This document shows positions 39,521 to 49,487 of a DNA stretch of 51,414 nt, in pieces (the first letter of the stretch is position 1; the number at the start of each line of letters is the position of its first letter). The position numbers were made by a program, and so were the translations under genes. Source of the stretch: Coleofasciculus sp. FACHB-T130 (GTDB lineage: Bacteria; Cyanobacteriota; Cyanobacteriia; Cyanobacteriales; FACHB-T130); NCBI RefSeq assembly GCF_014695375.1, contig NZ_JACJOG010000003.1, forward strand, positions 1 through 51,414, given 5' to 3'. The notes beneath the pieces were generated by a model that saw nothing but the letters and a program-made list of their open reading frames with translations, did not search any database and had not been told where the DNA came from.

Positions 39521-42500
39521 ATGAGCATCAACCTAACGGGTTATCAGCTTTCCACTTTACCTCTTCATGAAGGAGCTAAAACAGTTATTTATCAGGGGAC
39601 TAGAGAGGCTGAACTAATCTCTGTAAGTGTAAAAGCCCTTAAAGCCGAATATCCCACTCTTGAAGAAATTTCTCGATTGAGACATGAGTATAAAATTTTA
39701 CTCCCTTTGGATATCGAAGGGGTTGTTAAATCACTGGCATTAGAAAACTATAACAACGGTCTAGCGTTAGTATTAGAATATTTTGACGGAGAATCTCTAG
39801 AAAAAGTTATCAAATCTCCCCTGAAAACTGATTTAAACCAGTTTCTTCCGATTGCTATTCAGCTAGCAGATACCCTTGCCGCCTTGCATCAAAACCAGAT
39901 TATTCATAAAGATATTAAACCACACAATATCCTAATGAATTCTAAAACTGGTCAAGTTAAGATTATAGATTTCAGCATTTCATCGCGTCTTTCTAGAGAA
40001 ACTCAAACACAAGGTAATCCCACTTTACTAGAAGGCACCCTTGCCTATATGTCGCCCGAACAAACAGGGAGAATGAATCGGTCGATTGACTACCGTACCG
40101 ACTTTTATTCGTTAGGCGTCCCCTTTTATCAAATGCTGACGGGAAATTTACCTTTCTCTTCTACTGACCCGCTGGAACTTGTTCATTTTCACATAGCTAA
40201 ACAACCTGTTTCTCCCAACCAAATCAATCCAAACATCCCGGCATCAATTTCAGCGATTGTAATGAAATTATTAGCTAAAAATGCTGAGGATCGATATCAA
40301 AGTGCCCAAGGATTCAAGGTAGATTTAGAGGAATGCCTCGTTCAATTGCAAAGAAATGGCAAAATTGAAGATTTCCTGCCAGGTCAGCGAGATAAATCTG
40401 GGCAATTGCTCATTCCTCAAAAACTGTATGGTCGTGAAACTGAAGTAACTACCCTAATGGATGCCTTTGACCGAGTCAGTGCTGGAAATACTGAGATGAT
40501 GCTAGTTTCTGGTTATTCAGGCATTGGTAAATCTTGCTTGGTTCAAGAAGTTCATAAACCCGTTGTGCGTCAGCACGGATATTTTATTGCGGGTAAGTTT
40601 GACCAGTTTAAGCGAAATATTCCTTATGCTGCTCTGATTCAAGCTTTGCAAGAATTAATCCGGCAACTATTAACAGAAAGTCAGGAACAGATAGTTTTTT
40701 GGAAAGAAAAGCTAGAAAATGCTTTGGGGTCGCAAGGTAAGATTGTTATTGATGTTATACCCGAAGTCGAGCTAATTATTGGAGTTCAGCCAGAAGTTCC
40801 GCACCTAGAACCCAGTGAATCTCAAAATCGCTTCAACCGGGTGTTTCAACAGTTTATTCATGTCTTTACAAAGCCAGAACATCCGTTAGTTATTTTCTTA
40901 GATGACTTACAGTGGGTAGATTCAGCTTCTTTAAAATTCATCGAACTGCTGATGACTGAACCCGACAGTCAATATCTGTTAATGATTGGTGCCTATCGAG
41001 ATAATGAAGTTAGCCAAACTCATCCGTTGATGCTGGCTTTGGACGAACTAAAAAAAACAGAGGCAGTTGTCAATAACATTATTCTTCGTCCTTTGGATAT
41101 TGAAAATGTCTATCAATTAGTAGCTGATACCCTTCAAGAAACCGAAAGATCGAAGGAAATCGCTGAGCTTGTCTTTCATAAAACTCAAGGTAATCCCTTC
41201 TTTTTAACACAACTGCTTCAGACACTTTATTCTGAACGCTTTTTACGTTTTGACTTTGTTGAAAGTCGCTGGCTCTGGAATCTCGATCAAATTCAAAGGA
41301 TTGGGATTACAGATTATAACGTCGTCGAACTGATTGCCAGAAATATTCAAAAATTGTCGAAAAAAACCCAAGAAGTCTTAAAATTAGCTGCTTGCATTGG
41401 AAACCAATTTACCTTAGAGGCTCTATCTATTGTCAATGAGCAATCTTTAATCAATACTGCTGACGATTTGTGGGAGGCGCTTCAGGCTGGTTTAGTTTTA
41501 CCTTTGAGCAATACTTATAAGATCCCTCTATTTTTTGACCAATCAGAAAAAGGAGATTTTCTGATTGAAGATATCAGGATTAGTTATAAATTTTTACATG
41601 ACCGGGTGCAGCAAGCGGCTTATTCTTTGATTCCGGAAGAGCGGAAAAAATTAACCCACCTAAAAATTGGTCAGCAGTTGTTACATACAACAGCTAAATA
41701 TGCGCTGGAAGAGAATATTTTTGATATTGTTAACCAGCTAAATATCGGGGTGGAGTTGCTTGCTAAGCAAGCAGACAAAGATGAACTTGCACAACTCAAT
41801 CTGATGGCTGGGAAAAAAGCCAAAGCAGCATCGGCTTATGAAGCATCTGCCAGATACTTAACCGCAGGACTAAGACTGCTTACTGAAAATAGCTGGCAAA
41901 GCCACTACGATTTAACGCTCACACTTCATCTTGAGTCAGCGGAAGCAGAATACTTAAATATCAACTTTGAGCAGGCAGCTACTTTAGCTGAAGTTGCCCT
42001 AGAACAAGCGACAAGTTTAATCGACCAAGTAAAAGTAAACGAGCTACAAATACAGATTTATATCTGTCAATTTCAGATGGTTAAAGCCGTCGATACAGGG
42101 CTACAAGTTTTGGAACGGCTGGGAATTACTCTCGTAACGTTAACAAGCGACGATAGTTTGGTAGTTGAGTTGCCCGGAATCGCAGACTTAGATAAGATTC
42201 CCCCAATGACAGCTCCGGATAAACTAGCCGGGTTGCGAATTCTAAAAACGATTTGTGCGCCTGTCTTCATGGCAAAGCCAGATATTTTTCCGCAGATAAT
42301 ATTAACCATGATTAATCTCTGTATTGAACATGGTAATTCGGCGCTATCTGCTTTTGCTTATGGTTTTTATGGCTTGTTGTTGTCAGGGCTTGGAAAGATA
42401 GATGCTGGATATCATGCGGGTAAATTGGCATTAAAGCTTCTAGAACAATTTGATGCTAAAGAACTCAAGGCGAAAGTCTATAACTTGTTTAACGCCAATA

Positions 42501-44947
42501 TTAGACCGTGGAAAGAACACGCTAAAAATAGTGTTGTTCACTTCCAACAAGGGCTTCAAAGCGGCTTGGAAACGGGAGATATTGAATGGGCAAGTTATTG
42601 TGGGGCTAACTTTTGCGGATACTTATATTTTACGGGCGATCGCTTAGATTCTATCGTGCAGCAACAAGCCCCTTACATTGAGGTACTTGTAAAGATAAAT
42701 CTGCCAACAGCTATCCATTTTGCGAATATCTGGAGACAACTGGGATTAAATTTTCAAGGCAAAGCTGCGGATAAATTTCTATTGATTGGAGAAAGTTTTA
42801 ATGAAGCTGAAACCTTGCCCCAGTTAATTGAATCGAAAGGTGGCACTGGCTTGTTTGTTGCCTATGTTGCCAAGACAATTCTTCTGTATCAATTTAAAGA
42901 TTACGAGGGCGCGATCGCTAACGCAGCTTTAGCAACAGAGCAAGCTGGATCTGCATTTGGTTTTATGCAGGTTGCTGTACTGAATTTCTACCATTCCTTG
43001 GCTCTTTTGGCTCATTATCCCCAAGTTAACGATATCGAGAAACAACAATACCTAAATACAGTAAATGCCAATCAAGAAAATATGAAACACTGGGCGTATC
43101 ATGCGCCAATGAATTATCAACATAAATACGATTTAGTAGAGGCAGAGAAGGCGCGGATATTCAAACAAACTTCTAGCGCGATGGAGTTGTATGATATCAG
43201 CATTCAAAGAGCCAAACAGCAAGGATATATCCAAGAAGAAGCACTGGCTAATGAACTAGCGGCAGAGTTTTATTTCTCACTTGGTAGAGAGAAGTTGGCT
43301 CAGTTTTATTTAACTGAAGCATACTATACCTTTATTCGGTGGGGAGCAACGGCAAAATCTAAAGATTTAGAATCAAGATATTCTGAGTTTTTCTCCCGTC
43401 TGTTGGTTAGAGAAACGATTAGCATTGAGAAAACTCTGACGACTACCTCCACAACAGGAACAGGTTCTGCTGCACTAGATTTGGCAGCAATTGTAAAGGC
43501 ATCGATTGCTATTTCATCAGAAATTGTTCTCGAACAATTGCTAGAGAAGTTGATCCATATTTTGGTTGAGACAGCCGGAGCGAGAAAAGGGATTCTTCTA
43601 TTAAAAGAAGCCAATCAATGGTTGCTAGTTGCTAAAAAGCTTTTGGGCAAACAAAGTTGTTTAGTTTTGCCTTCAATTTCCCTGGAAACTTGCGATGATC
43701 TACCGATTTCGCTGATTCACTACATCGAAAGAACTAAAAAAACGGTGGTTGTAGAGTCCGCAGCTACAGAAGGACTCTTTATCAATGACCCATACATTCT
43801 GAAAAACCAACCCAAGTCCATCTTAGGGTTGCCTATCTTTCACAAAAGACAGTTGACGGGAATTTTTTACTTAGAAAATGACTTGGCTCAAGGAGTTTTT
43901 ACCTCAGAACGCTTAGAAGTTCTAAAAGTATTGACATCCCAAGTCGCCATTTCAATAGAGAATGCCCAACTTTACAAAAACCTGCAAGGTTACTCTCACG
44001 AACTGGAAATTAAGAATAGCGCTTTATCACAAAAAACTCAGGAACTAGAACAAGCCCTTCATCAGTTACAACAAACTCAGACTCAATTAGTTCAAACTGA
44101 AAAAATATCTAGCCTGGGACAACTGGTGGCGGGGGTAGCCCATGAAGTGAATAATCCGGTTGGGTTTATTGGCGGTAATCTGCATCATGCTTCTGGGTAT
44201 GTACACGATTTGATTAACTTAGTTAATCTTTATCAGCAACATTTTCCCAATCCACCTGCCGAAATCGAAGAGGAAGCTGAGCTAATTGAACTGGATTACC
44301 TGATGGAAGATCTGCCCAAATTGCTCACTTCGATGCAAGTGGGAACTGACCGAATTCGAGAGATCATGCAGTCTTTACGCAACTTCTCGCGGGTTGACGA
44401 AGCAATCGGAAAGCCTGCGGACATTCATGCTGGGTTAGAAAGCACGTTGATGATTCTACAGCATCGTCTAAAAGCGAACGCGGAGCGTCCGGCAATTGAG
44501 CTGGTGAAAGAGTATGGCGAGTTGCCGTTAGTAGAATGTTACGCCGGACAACTTAACCAGGTGTTTATGAATATTATGGCGAATGCAATTGATGCAATCG
44601 ATGAGGTCATGAGTAAGAGGAAACGGGGAATCGATAATCGACCCGAAAGTGTGAATTACCCCTTGCCGAAGATTTGGATTCACACGGAAGTCATCAATGG
44701 TGAAAAAGTAGCGATTCAGATTGCTGACAATGGACCGGGGATGCCGGAAAAAGTTCGACAACGTCTGTTTGAACCCTTCTTTACAACGAAGCCAGTAGGC
44801 AAGGGGACGGGGCTAGGTTTATCCATTAGCTATCAGATTGTCGTAGATAAACATGGTGGGCAATTGAGCTGTGTCTCAGCGCCAGGAGAAGGGACGAAGT
44901 TTATGATTGAGATTCCGCTCAGGACAGCCCTTTCAAAAGTGTTATAG
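39521..44947 (+). CDS. Ser/Thr kinase - ATPase - GAF - histidine kinase fusion
   Basis: 1808 residues. The Ser/Thr kinase domain is about 8-270, with catalytic HKDIKPHN (His129, Asp131) and the metal-binding motif IDFS in place of DFG. An ATPase domain follows, Walker A GYSGIGKS (331-338) and Walker B VIFLDDLQW, of the AAA/STAND kind. A long helical TPR-like region spans about 760-1280, a GAF domain about 1325-1495, then a coiled coil. The kinase core has [16 protein letters not shown] (His1541), NIMANAIDAI, DNGPGM and [15 protein letters not shown]. This matches the dual-specificity kinases of filamentous cyanobacteria (HstK type). ATG at 39521. No response regulator adjacent. The glycine loop of the first kinase is poor, so its activity is uncertain. 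Confidence 0.93.
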   Translation: MSINLTGYQLSTLPLHEGAKTVIYQGTREAELISVSVKALKAEYPTLEEISRLRHEYKILLPLDIEGVVKSLALENYNNGLALVLEYFDGESLEKVIKSPLKTDLNQFLPIAIQLADTLAALHQNQIIHKDIKPHNILMNSKTGQVKIIDFSISSRLSRETQTQGNPTLLEGTLAYMSPEQTGRMNRSIDYRTDFYSLGVPFYQMLTGNLPFSSTDPLELVHFHIAKQPVSPNQINPNIPASISAIVMKLLAKNAEDRYQSAQGFKVDLEECLVQLQRNGKIEDFLPGQRDKSGQLLIPQKLYGRETEVTTLMDAFDRVSAGNTEMMLVSGYSGIGKSCLVQEVHKPVVRQHGYFIAGKFDQFKRNIPYAALIQALQELIRQLLTESQEQIVFWKEKLENALGSQGKIVIDVIPEVELIIGVQPEVPHLEPSESQNRFNRVFQQFIHVFTKPEHPLVIFLDDLQWVDSASLKFIELLMTEPDSQYLLMIGAYRDNEVSQTHPLMLALDELKKTEAVVNNIILRPLDIENVYQLVADTLQETERSKEIAELVFHKTQGNPFFLTQLLQTLYSERFLRFDFVESRWLWNLDQIQRIGITDYNVVELIARNIQKLSKKTQEVLKLAACIGNQFTLEALSIVNEQSLINTADDLWEALQAGLVLPLSNTYKIPLFFDQSEKGDFLIEDIRISYKFLHDRVQQAAYSLIPEERKKLTHLKIGQQLLHTTAKYALEENIFDIVNQLNIGVELLAKQADKDELAQLNLMAGKKAKAASAYEASARYLTAGLRLLTENSWQSHYDLTLTLHLESAEAEYLNINFEQAATLAEVALEQATSLIDQVKVNELQIQIYICQFQMVKAVDTGLQVLERLGITLVTLTSDDSLVVELPGIADLDKIPPMTAPDKLAGLRILKTICAPVFMAKPDIFPQIILTMINLCIEHGNSALSAFAYGFYGLLLSGLGKIDAGYHAGKLALKLLEQFDAKELKAKVYNLFNANIRPWKEHAKNSVVHFQQGLQSGLETGDIEWASYCGANFCGYLYFTGDRLDSIVQQQAPYIEVLVKINLPTAIHFANIWRQLGLNFQGKAADKFLLIGESFNEAETLPQLIESKGGTGLFVAYVAKTILLYQFKDYEGAIANAALATEQAGSAFGFMQVAVLNFYHSLALLAHYPQVNDIEKQQYLNTVNANQENMKHWAYHAPMNYQHKYDLVEAEKARIFKQTSSAMELYDISIQRAKQQGYIQEEALANELAAEFYFSLGREKLAQFYLTEAYYTFIRWGATAKSKDLESRYSEFFSRLLVRETISIEKTLTTTSTTGTGSAALDLAAIVKASIAISSEIVLEQLLEKLIHILVETAGARKGILLLKEANQWLLVAKKLLGKQSCLVLPSISLETCDDLPISLIHYIERTKKTVVVESAATEGLFINDPYILKNQPKSILGLPIFHKRQLTGIFYLENDLAQGVFTSERLEVLKVLTSQVAISIENAQLYKNLQGYSHELEIKNSALSQKTQELEQALHQLQQTQTQLVQTEKISSLGQLVAGVAHEVNNPVGFIGGNLHHASGYVHDLINLVNLYQQHFPNPPAEIEEEAELIELDYLMEDLPKLLTSMQVGTDRIREIMQSLRNFSRVDEAIGKPADIHAGLESTLMILQHRLKANAERPAIELVKEYGELPLVECYAGQLNQVFMNIMANAIDAIDEVMSKRKRGIDNRPESVNYPLPKIWIHTEVINGEKVAIQIADNGPGMPEKVRQRLFEPFFTTKPVGKGTGLGLSISYQIVVDKHGGQLSCVSAPGEGTKFMIEIPLRTALSKVL

Positions 44948-45117
44948 GGGCGGGAAACGCCCAAAGCTTAAGTACCTAGAAGCGTTACCCAAGATTCTTG
45001 TTTTGTGGCGTAGATGAAAAATGGCGATTGGCGCGATCGCTCACGCGAGGAGTCCATCTTTGGCGGAGCTTTTTGCTATTAAGGACGGTAAACTCCTGAA
45101 AGACTATCCAAAAGCTT

Positions 45118-45660
45118 ATGATTTTAAAGGTTTACCCTGGGTTTCTGATTGCTGTGCTTTTAGGACTCATCGGGTTAGGACTGGGACTGCTTCAGGAGCG
45201 GGTGGAACTCAATTGGGCAAAGTTAGATGCTTCGTTGCTCTCAAAAACGAATGCTTCGCTGCGGGAAAATCCTCCCGGCGTAGGAAAGTTGCCGAACTCT
45301 ACACCAGTTGCCTCGCCCACAGACGATCGACAAATCCCGCTCATTACGACTCGTCAGGGACTTTTACGGGTGACGAATCAAACCGAGTATCCGCTGCGGC
45401 TGGCGTTGCTGACTTATCAGCCACCCACGACATCTTATGGGGAGCCAGCACACTGGGATTTTGCCCCAGGAGAAGGGGGGAGCCAGGGCGTGACCTTATC
45501 GTTGCCTGGAGGGGATTTGCAGCTAAAAAAGGGGGATATTTTGGTGGCATTTGCCCAAGATGGTTCCCGCCGGTATTGGGGACCGTATGTTGTGGGTGAG
45601 ACGCCTCTACCTGTCTGGAATGCTCAGGTGTCGGAATGGCAACTGGTTTTGCAATCTTAG
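45118..45660 (+). CDS. Hypothetical protein with N-terminal membrane anchor
   Basis: 180 residues. The N-terminus is hydrophobic (VYPGFLIAVLLGLIGLGLGLL). A Pro/Ser-rich spacer follows, then a compact beta-rich part: LLRVTNQTEYPLRLALLTYQ, HWDFAPGEGGSQGV, GDLQLKKGDILVAFAQDGSR and RYWGPYVVGET. The coherent domain and anchor argue for this frame over the overlapping frame at 45021-45599. It could be a secreted or thylakoid-lumen protein. No named family recognised. The ribosome site is weak. Confidence 0.65.
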   Translation: MILKVYPGFLIAVLLGLIGLGLGLLQERVELNWAKLDASLLSKTNASLRENPPGVGKLPNSTPVASPTDDRQIPLITTRQGLLRVTNQTEYPLRLALLTYQPPTTSYGEPAHWDFAPGEGGSQGVTLSLPGGDLQLKKGDILVAFAQDGSRRYWGPYVVGETPLPVWNAQVSEWQLVLQS

Positions 45661-45940
45661 GTCGTAGATAGTCGGGGGTCATTCGTTTATAGTCAGCGGT
45701 TAGGAGTCAGTTGTTTTTTCTCCTCTACGGACGAATTACCCATGACTTCCTATCAAGTACCCATTCACCGCTGACAATTTAGGGAACACATAGGTTTTGC
45801 CAGAGTCAGGAAGTGCTGCTGGGTAGGCGGGAGTCATGACATCTTGCAATGGGTGCGCTGGCGTCGCATTTCCAGCTAGATTAAGGTCTGGGAAAATGCC
45901 TTTTGAGGTTGCCCATTACTGACGGACGGTTCGGGGGTTC

Positions 45941-47866
45941 ATGAAATTTAGGGTTGAGCGAACGGTTAGAAGTTGGTGGAAATCTTGGGAGAAGCATCCC
46001 AGCAGGCTGGCGGGTCTATCGATTCTGTGGGTGCTGGTGGTTTGCTGGCTGGCTTTTGTGTGGAATTTAGGGAATATCGGTCTGGTTGATGAAACTGAGC
46101 CGCTGTTTGCTGAAGCTGCCCGCCAGATGACGGTGACGGGAGATTGGATTACACCGTATTTTAACGGGGAGACGCGCTTTGATAAGCCGCCGTTAGTTTA
46201 CTGGCTGATGGCGATCGCGTATAAACTGATTGGCGTCAATGAATGGGCGGTGCGATTGCCTTCGGCGCTGTCTGCGATCGCTGTGACGGGATTAGGCTTC
46301 TATACGTTGCGCTACTATGGGCTTCCTTCTCCGAGTGCGGTGACGGGGCAAGCTAGGGATGGGATGATAACGCAGCGTCAGTTGTGGCTATCGGCTTTGC
46401 TGGGTGCAGCGGCGATCGCTCTAAATCCAGAAATGATTGTCTGGGGACGCACAGGCGTCTCTGATATGCTGCTAACCGGCTGCGTGGGTTGTGCGCTACT
46501 TTCTTTTTTTCTTGGCTATGTCAACACCCAACCCGCGATCCAAACTCGTTGGTATCTCGCTTTCTACGTGCTAGTTGCCTTGGCAATCTTGACGAAAGGG
46601 CCGGTCGGCATTGTCTTACCCGTTCTGATTATTGGGGCTTTTCTACTTTACCTGGGCAAGGCTCAGGAAGTGTTGCGGGAGATGTTTCCGATTCGGGGCT
46701 TGGCACTGGTGTTGGTTTTGGCAGTGCCTTGGTATGTTTTGGTGATTTTGCGGAACGGCGAAAACTACGTTAATAAGTTTTTTGGTTATCACAACTTGGA
46801 ACGCTTCACAGGCGTTGTTAATCACCACTGGGCACCCTGGTATTTTTACTTCCTAGTGGTGCTGCTGGGTTTTGCGCCTTGGTCGATTTATTTGCCGGTA
46901 GCGATCGCCCGTCTCCGCTTTTGGCAGCGCAGCAAATGGCGGAACTCCCCCCGTTCCACTCATTTAGGTTTATTTGCTCTATTTTGGTTTGCCGGGATCT
47001 TTGGCTTCTTCACCGTTGCGGTGACAAAACTCCCCAGCTATGTGCTGCCTTTAATGCCAGCAGCAGGAATTTTGGTGGCACTTTTGTTCAGCGACCAATT
47101 GAGGACTGGGGTGAAAGGACTGAGAACTGAGGAAGAAGTCGGTAGTTCAGAATTAGCAGTTAACCAGCCGGAAGGAGAATTCCCCACTCAGTCCTCAGTC
47201 CTCAGTCCTCAGCCCTCATTCCTCCGTCCTTTGTTTTGGAGTGGCGTTGTCAATGTGGTGTTTTTATCAGTTCTGGCAGGTGCGCTTCTATACAGCCCAA
47301 ACTTCTTAGGATATGACCCTGCCGTGCCCGATCTGCGCCAAATGGTTCAACGATCTGGTTTGACGGTGTGGGGAGGCATCATCTGGGGAGCAACCGCTAT
47401 TTGGACAGGGTGGTTGCTGCTGAAACGACGGCGGTGGCGTTGGCTGTGGACTTCAAATCTAATCGGATTTATGGCTTTTATCATCTTTGTGGTAACGCCT
47501 GCCTACTTCATGATGGATCGAGCACGTCAGATGCCGCTGCGGGAATTATCGGCACGGATCGCCCAAGTCCAGCAGCCAGGAGAAGCCATATTAATGATTG
47601 GTTTCAAAAAACCGAGTGTCGTATTTTACACGCAGCGCCCGGTGAATTACTTTGCCAAAGTTAGCTCGGCAATGGAATACATTGAAGCGATCGCGGCGAC
47701 TCAACCCAAGCCACCTTCGGTATTGATTTTGACTGAGCCTAAATATTTAGAGAACACAAAAATACAGCCCAAGGAGTACCAAAATTTAGGCAAAGCCGGT
47801 GCTTATCAACTCATTCGGTTGTCAAAACAAATCGTCGCCAGTGTCCAGCATCGACACTCTAGCTAA
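45941..47866 (+). CDS. Glycosyltransferase family 39 (ArnT-like) membrane protein
   Basis: 641 residues with about eleven to thirteen membrane helices. The catalytic first-loop motif is DETEPLFAEA, with Asp50-Glu51, followed by TRFDKPPLVYWL, typical of GT39/PMT enzymes that use polyprenyl-phosphate sugars. The acceptor could be lipid, glycan or protein; not determinable. ATG at 45941 preceded by GGGGG. Between two helices, a repeat-rich stretch (about 47101-47227) encodes a Ser/Glu/Gln/Pro-rich insert. Its two sides are complementary (GGACTGAG and CTCAGTCC), so the insert folds back. No sugar-nucleotide genes are nearby. Confidence 0.88.
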   Translation: MKFRVERTVRSWWKSWEKHPSRLAGLSILWVLVVCWLAFVWNLGNIGLVDETEPLFAEAARQMTVTGDWITPYFNGETRFDKPPLVYWLMAIAYKLIGVNEWAVRLPSALSAIAVTGLGFYTLRYYGLPSPSAVTGQARDGMITQRQLWLSALLGAAAIALNPEMIVWGRTGVSDMLLTGCVGCALLSFFLGYVNTQPAIQTRWYLAFYVLVALAILTKGPVGIVLPVLIIGAFLLYLGKAQEVLREMFPIRGLALVLVLAVPWYVLVILRNGENYVNKFFGYHNLERFTGVVNHHWAPWYFYFLVVLLGFAPWSIYLPVAIARLRFWQRSKWRNSPRSTHLGLFALFWFAGIFGFFTVAVTKLPSYVLPLMPAAGILVALLFSDQLRTGVKGLRTEEEVGSSELAVNQPEGEFPTQSSVLSPQPSFLRPLFWSGVVNVVFLSVLAGALLYSPNFLGYDPAVPDLRQMVQRSGLTVWGGIIWGATAIWTGWLLLKRRRWRWLWTSNLIGFMAFIIFVVTPAYFMMDRARQMPLRELSARIAQVQQPGEAILMIGFKKPSVVFYTQRPVNYFAKVSSAMEYIEAIAATQPKPPSVLILTEPKYLENTKIQPKEYQNLGKAGAYQLIRLSKQIVASVQHRHSS

Positions 47867-47931
47867 ATGCTAAATTGTTAAACTGCCGCAGCTTGCAGTC
47901 ATATTAAGCCTGGATAATTGCCCGTGATTAG

Positions 47932-47982
47932 AACACCTCACGCCCAATGCCTCTGTCTTTTCGCTTAGGGGTTGGGGTGGAG
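47932..47982. repeat. Possible degenerate copy of a dispersed element
   Basis: CACCTCACGCCCAATGCCTC followed after a gap by GGGGTTGGGGTGGAGAGG resembles the ends of the element at 50634-50717. The match is loose. Confidence 0.35.
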
Positions 47983-48106
47983 AGGGACAGGAAAAGCAGT
48001 GGTTCGGCAATGCTTGTTCGGCAAGCCGACTGGAATATTAGGTGAATAAAATTTCTGGTGGCATCATGATAAAATTCGGCGTTTTGGCACGACTGAGTTT
48101 GAAAGG

Positions 48107-49360
48107 ATGAAAGCACCATCTTCAGGAAAAAGGAAAAATTTTTGGCATCAGTGCCGATTGCCGGTTGTTGGTAGCCTAATTTGTAGCCTAATTTTCCTTT
48201 GGCTTTTGCTAGCGATGCCGGTGCTCGCTGAAGATTTACCATCGCCGTCACCCGTCACAATAGAAACGCTGCGACAGATGCAGCAACAACTAGATCGGCA
48301 GCGGTCTAATTATTCTAAAGAACGCGATCGCTTATCAAAACTCCAAAAAGCCGCGAAGGGACAACTCAGTGGCTTGCAGCAAAACCTGGAATTAACAGGT
48401 ACCCAGCTTAATGACTACCAGTACCAATTACAAAGAGCCACTCAGGAATTAAAGACGTTACAAGAGGATCTGGCGAGCGCGGAACGCTCTTATCAACAAA
48501 AGCAAGCCGCCACAGTTGCCCGTTTGCGTTTCCTGCAACGCCAGCAACTCTCTCACCAAGGATGGGGAATCCTGCTTTCTAGCCAAAATCTCAGTCAATT
48601 TTCCGACCGGCGTCGCCAGATCAAATTGGTGTTTCAAGCCGACCAACAAATCTTGAAAAACTTGAAGGCGGAAGCTGACCAAATCGATCGCCAAAAAACC
48701 GAGATCGAACAGCAGAAAAACCAAATTGCTCTGATTACCCAGCAATTGCTGGCACAAAAAGCCGACTTTGAAGTTCAGACACAGGCTCAGCAGCAGCTCA
48801 TTCAACGCTTGAATACTAACCGGCAAGCCTTAGAAGCCGCCGAGAACGTTTTAGCAGAGGATTCCGCAGGGATTAGCACTCTCATTCAAAAACGAGTTGC
48901 AGAAGCGAAGGCAAAAAGAGAAAGAGAAGCGGCAGCGAGCAAAGCCATTCTTCGCGGGAGGGACATTATTCGCGGATCGGGTATTTTCAGCTACCCCAGC
49001 GATGCGGGAATTACAAGCAATTTTGGTTGGCGAGTCCACCCGATTCTGGGCTACCGCCGTTTCCATTCTGGTCTTGACTTTGGGGGAAGTTATGGCAGCA
49101 CGATCCGCGCCGCCAACAGCGGAGAGGTAATTTTTGCCGGATGGTATGGAGGTTACGGGAAGGCGGTAATTATCGACCACGGCAATGGCATTACTACCTT
49201 ATATGGTCACGCCAGCGAAATCTATGTTTCGGAAGGACAATCTGTAAACCGAGCCGATGCGATCGCGGCGGTTGGTTCTACTGGCTTTTCTACGGGACCC
49301 CATCTCCACTTTGAAGTCCGTAAAAATGGTACACCCGTAGACCCGATTACCTTCCTTTAG
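48107..49360 (+). CDS. Secreted M23 peptidase with EnvC-like coiled coil
   Basis: 417 residues. The signal peptide (SLICSLIFLWLLLAMPVLA, cleavage after about Ala41) is followed by a long Gln-rich coiled coil (about 50-280) and a C-terminal LytM domain (300-415). It shows FGWRVHPILGYRRFHSGLDFG with the first metal His-Asp pair, then YGHASEIYV and HLHFEVR with the second. The zinc ligands are therefore present, so it is probably an active peptidoglycan hydrolase rather than an activator only. The arrangement is that of EnvC/NlpD-type proteins in cell division or septum remodelling. ATG at 48107. Confidence 0.9.
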   Translation: MKAPSSGKRKNFWHQCRLPVVGSLICSLIFLWLLLAMPVLAEDLPSPSPVTIETLRQMQQQLDRQRSNYSKERDRLSKLQKAAKGQLSGLQQNLELTGTQLNDYQYQLQRATQELKTLQEDLASAERSYQQKQAATVARLRFLQRQQLSHQGWGILLSSQNLSQFSDRRRQIKLVFQADQQILKNLKAEADQIDRQKTEIEQQKNQIALITQQLLAQKADFEVQTQAQQQLIQRLNTNRQALEAAENVLAEDSAGISTLIQKRVAEAKAKREREAAASKAILRGRDIIRGSGIFSYPSDAGITSNFGWRVHPILGYRRFHSGLDFGGSYGSTIRAANSGEVIFAGWYGGYGKAVIIDHGNGITTLYGHASEIYVSEGQSVNRADAIAAVGSTGFSTGPHLHFEVRKNGTPVDPITFL

Positions 49361-49487
49361 ACCTTCCTTTAGGCTTATGGAAACAGACTCGTATCAGCCC
49401 TAAAATGGACAATTATTCGGGAATTTAACGGCAAACAATCAGATATTCTTAGTTTTATTGCGCGAGTAGTCTATTTCAACCAAACAA

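Noticed and set aside
45021-45599. 192-codon open frame overlapping the hypothetical gene at 45118
   Set aside because: Composition rich in Cys/Arg/Gly without domain character; the other frame has a membrane anchor and a coherent beta-rich domain.
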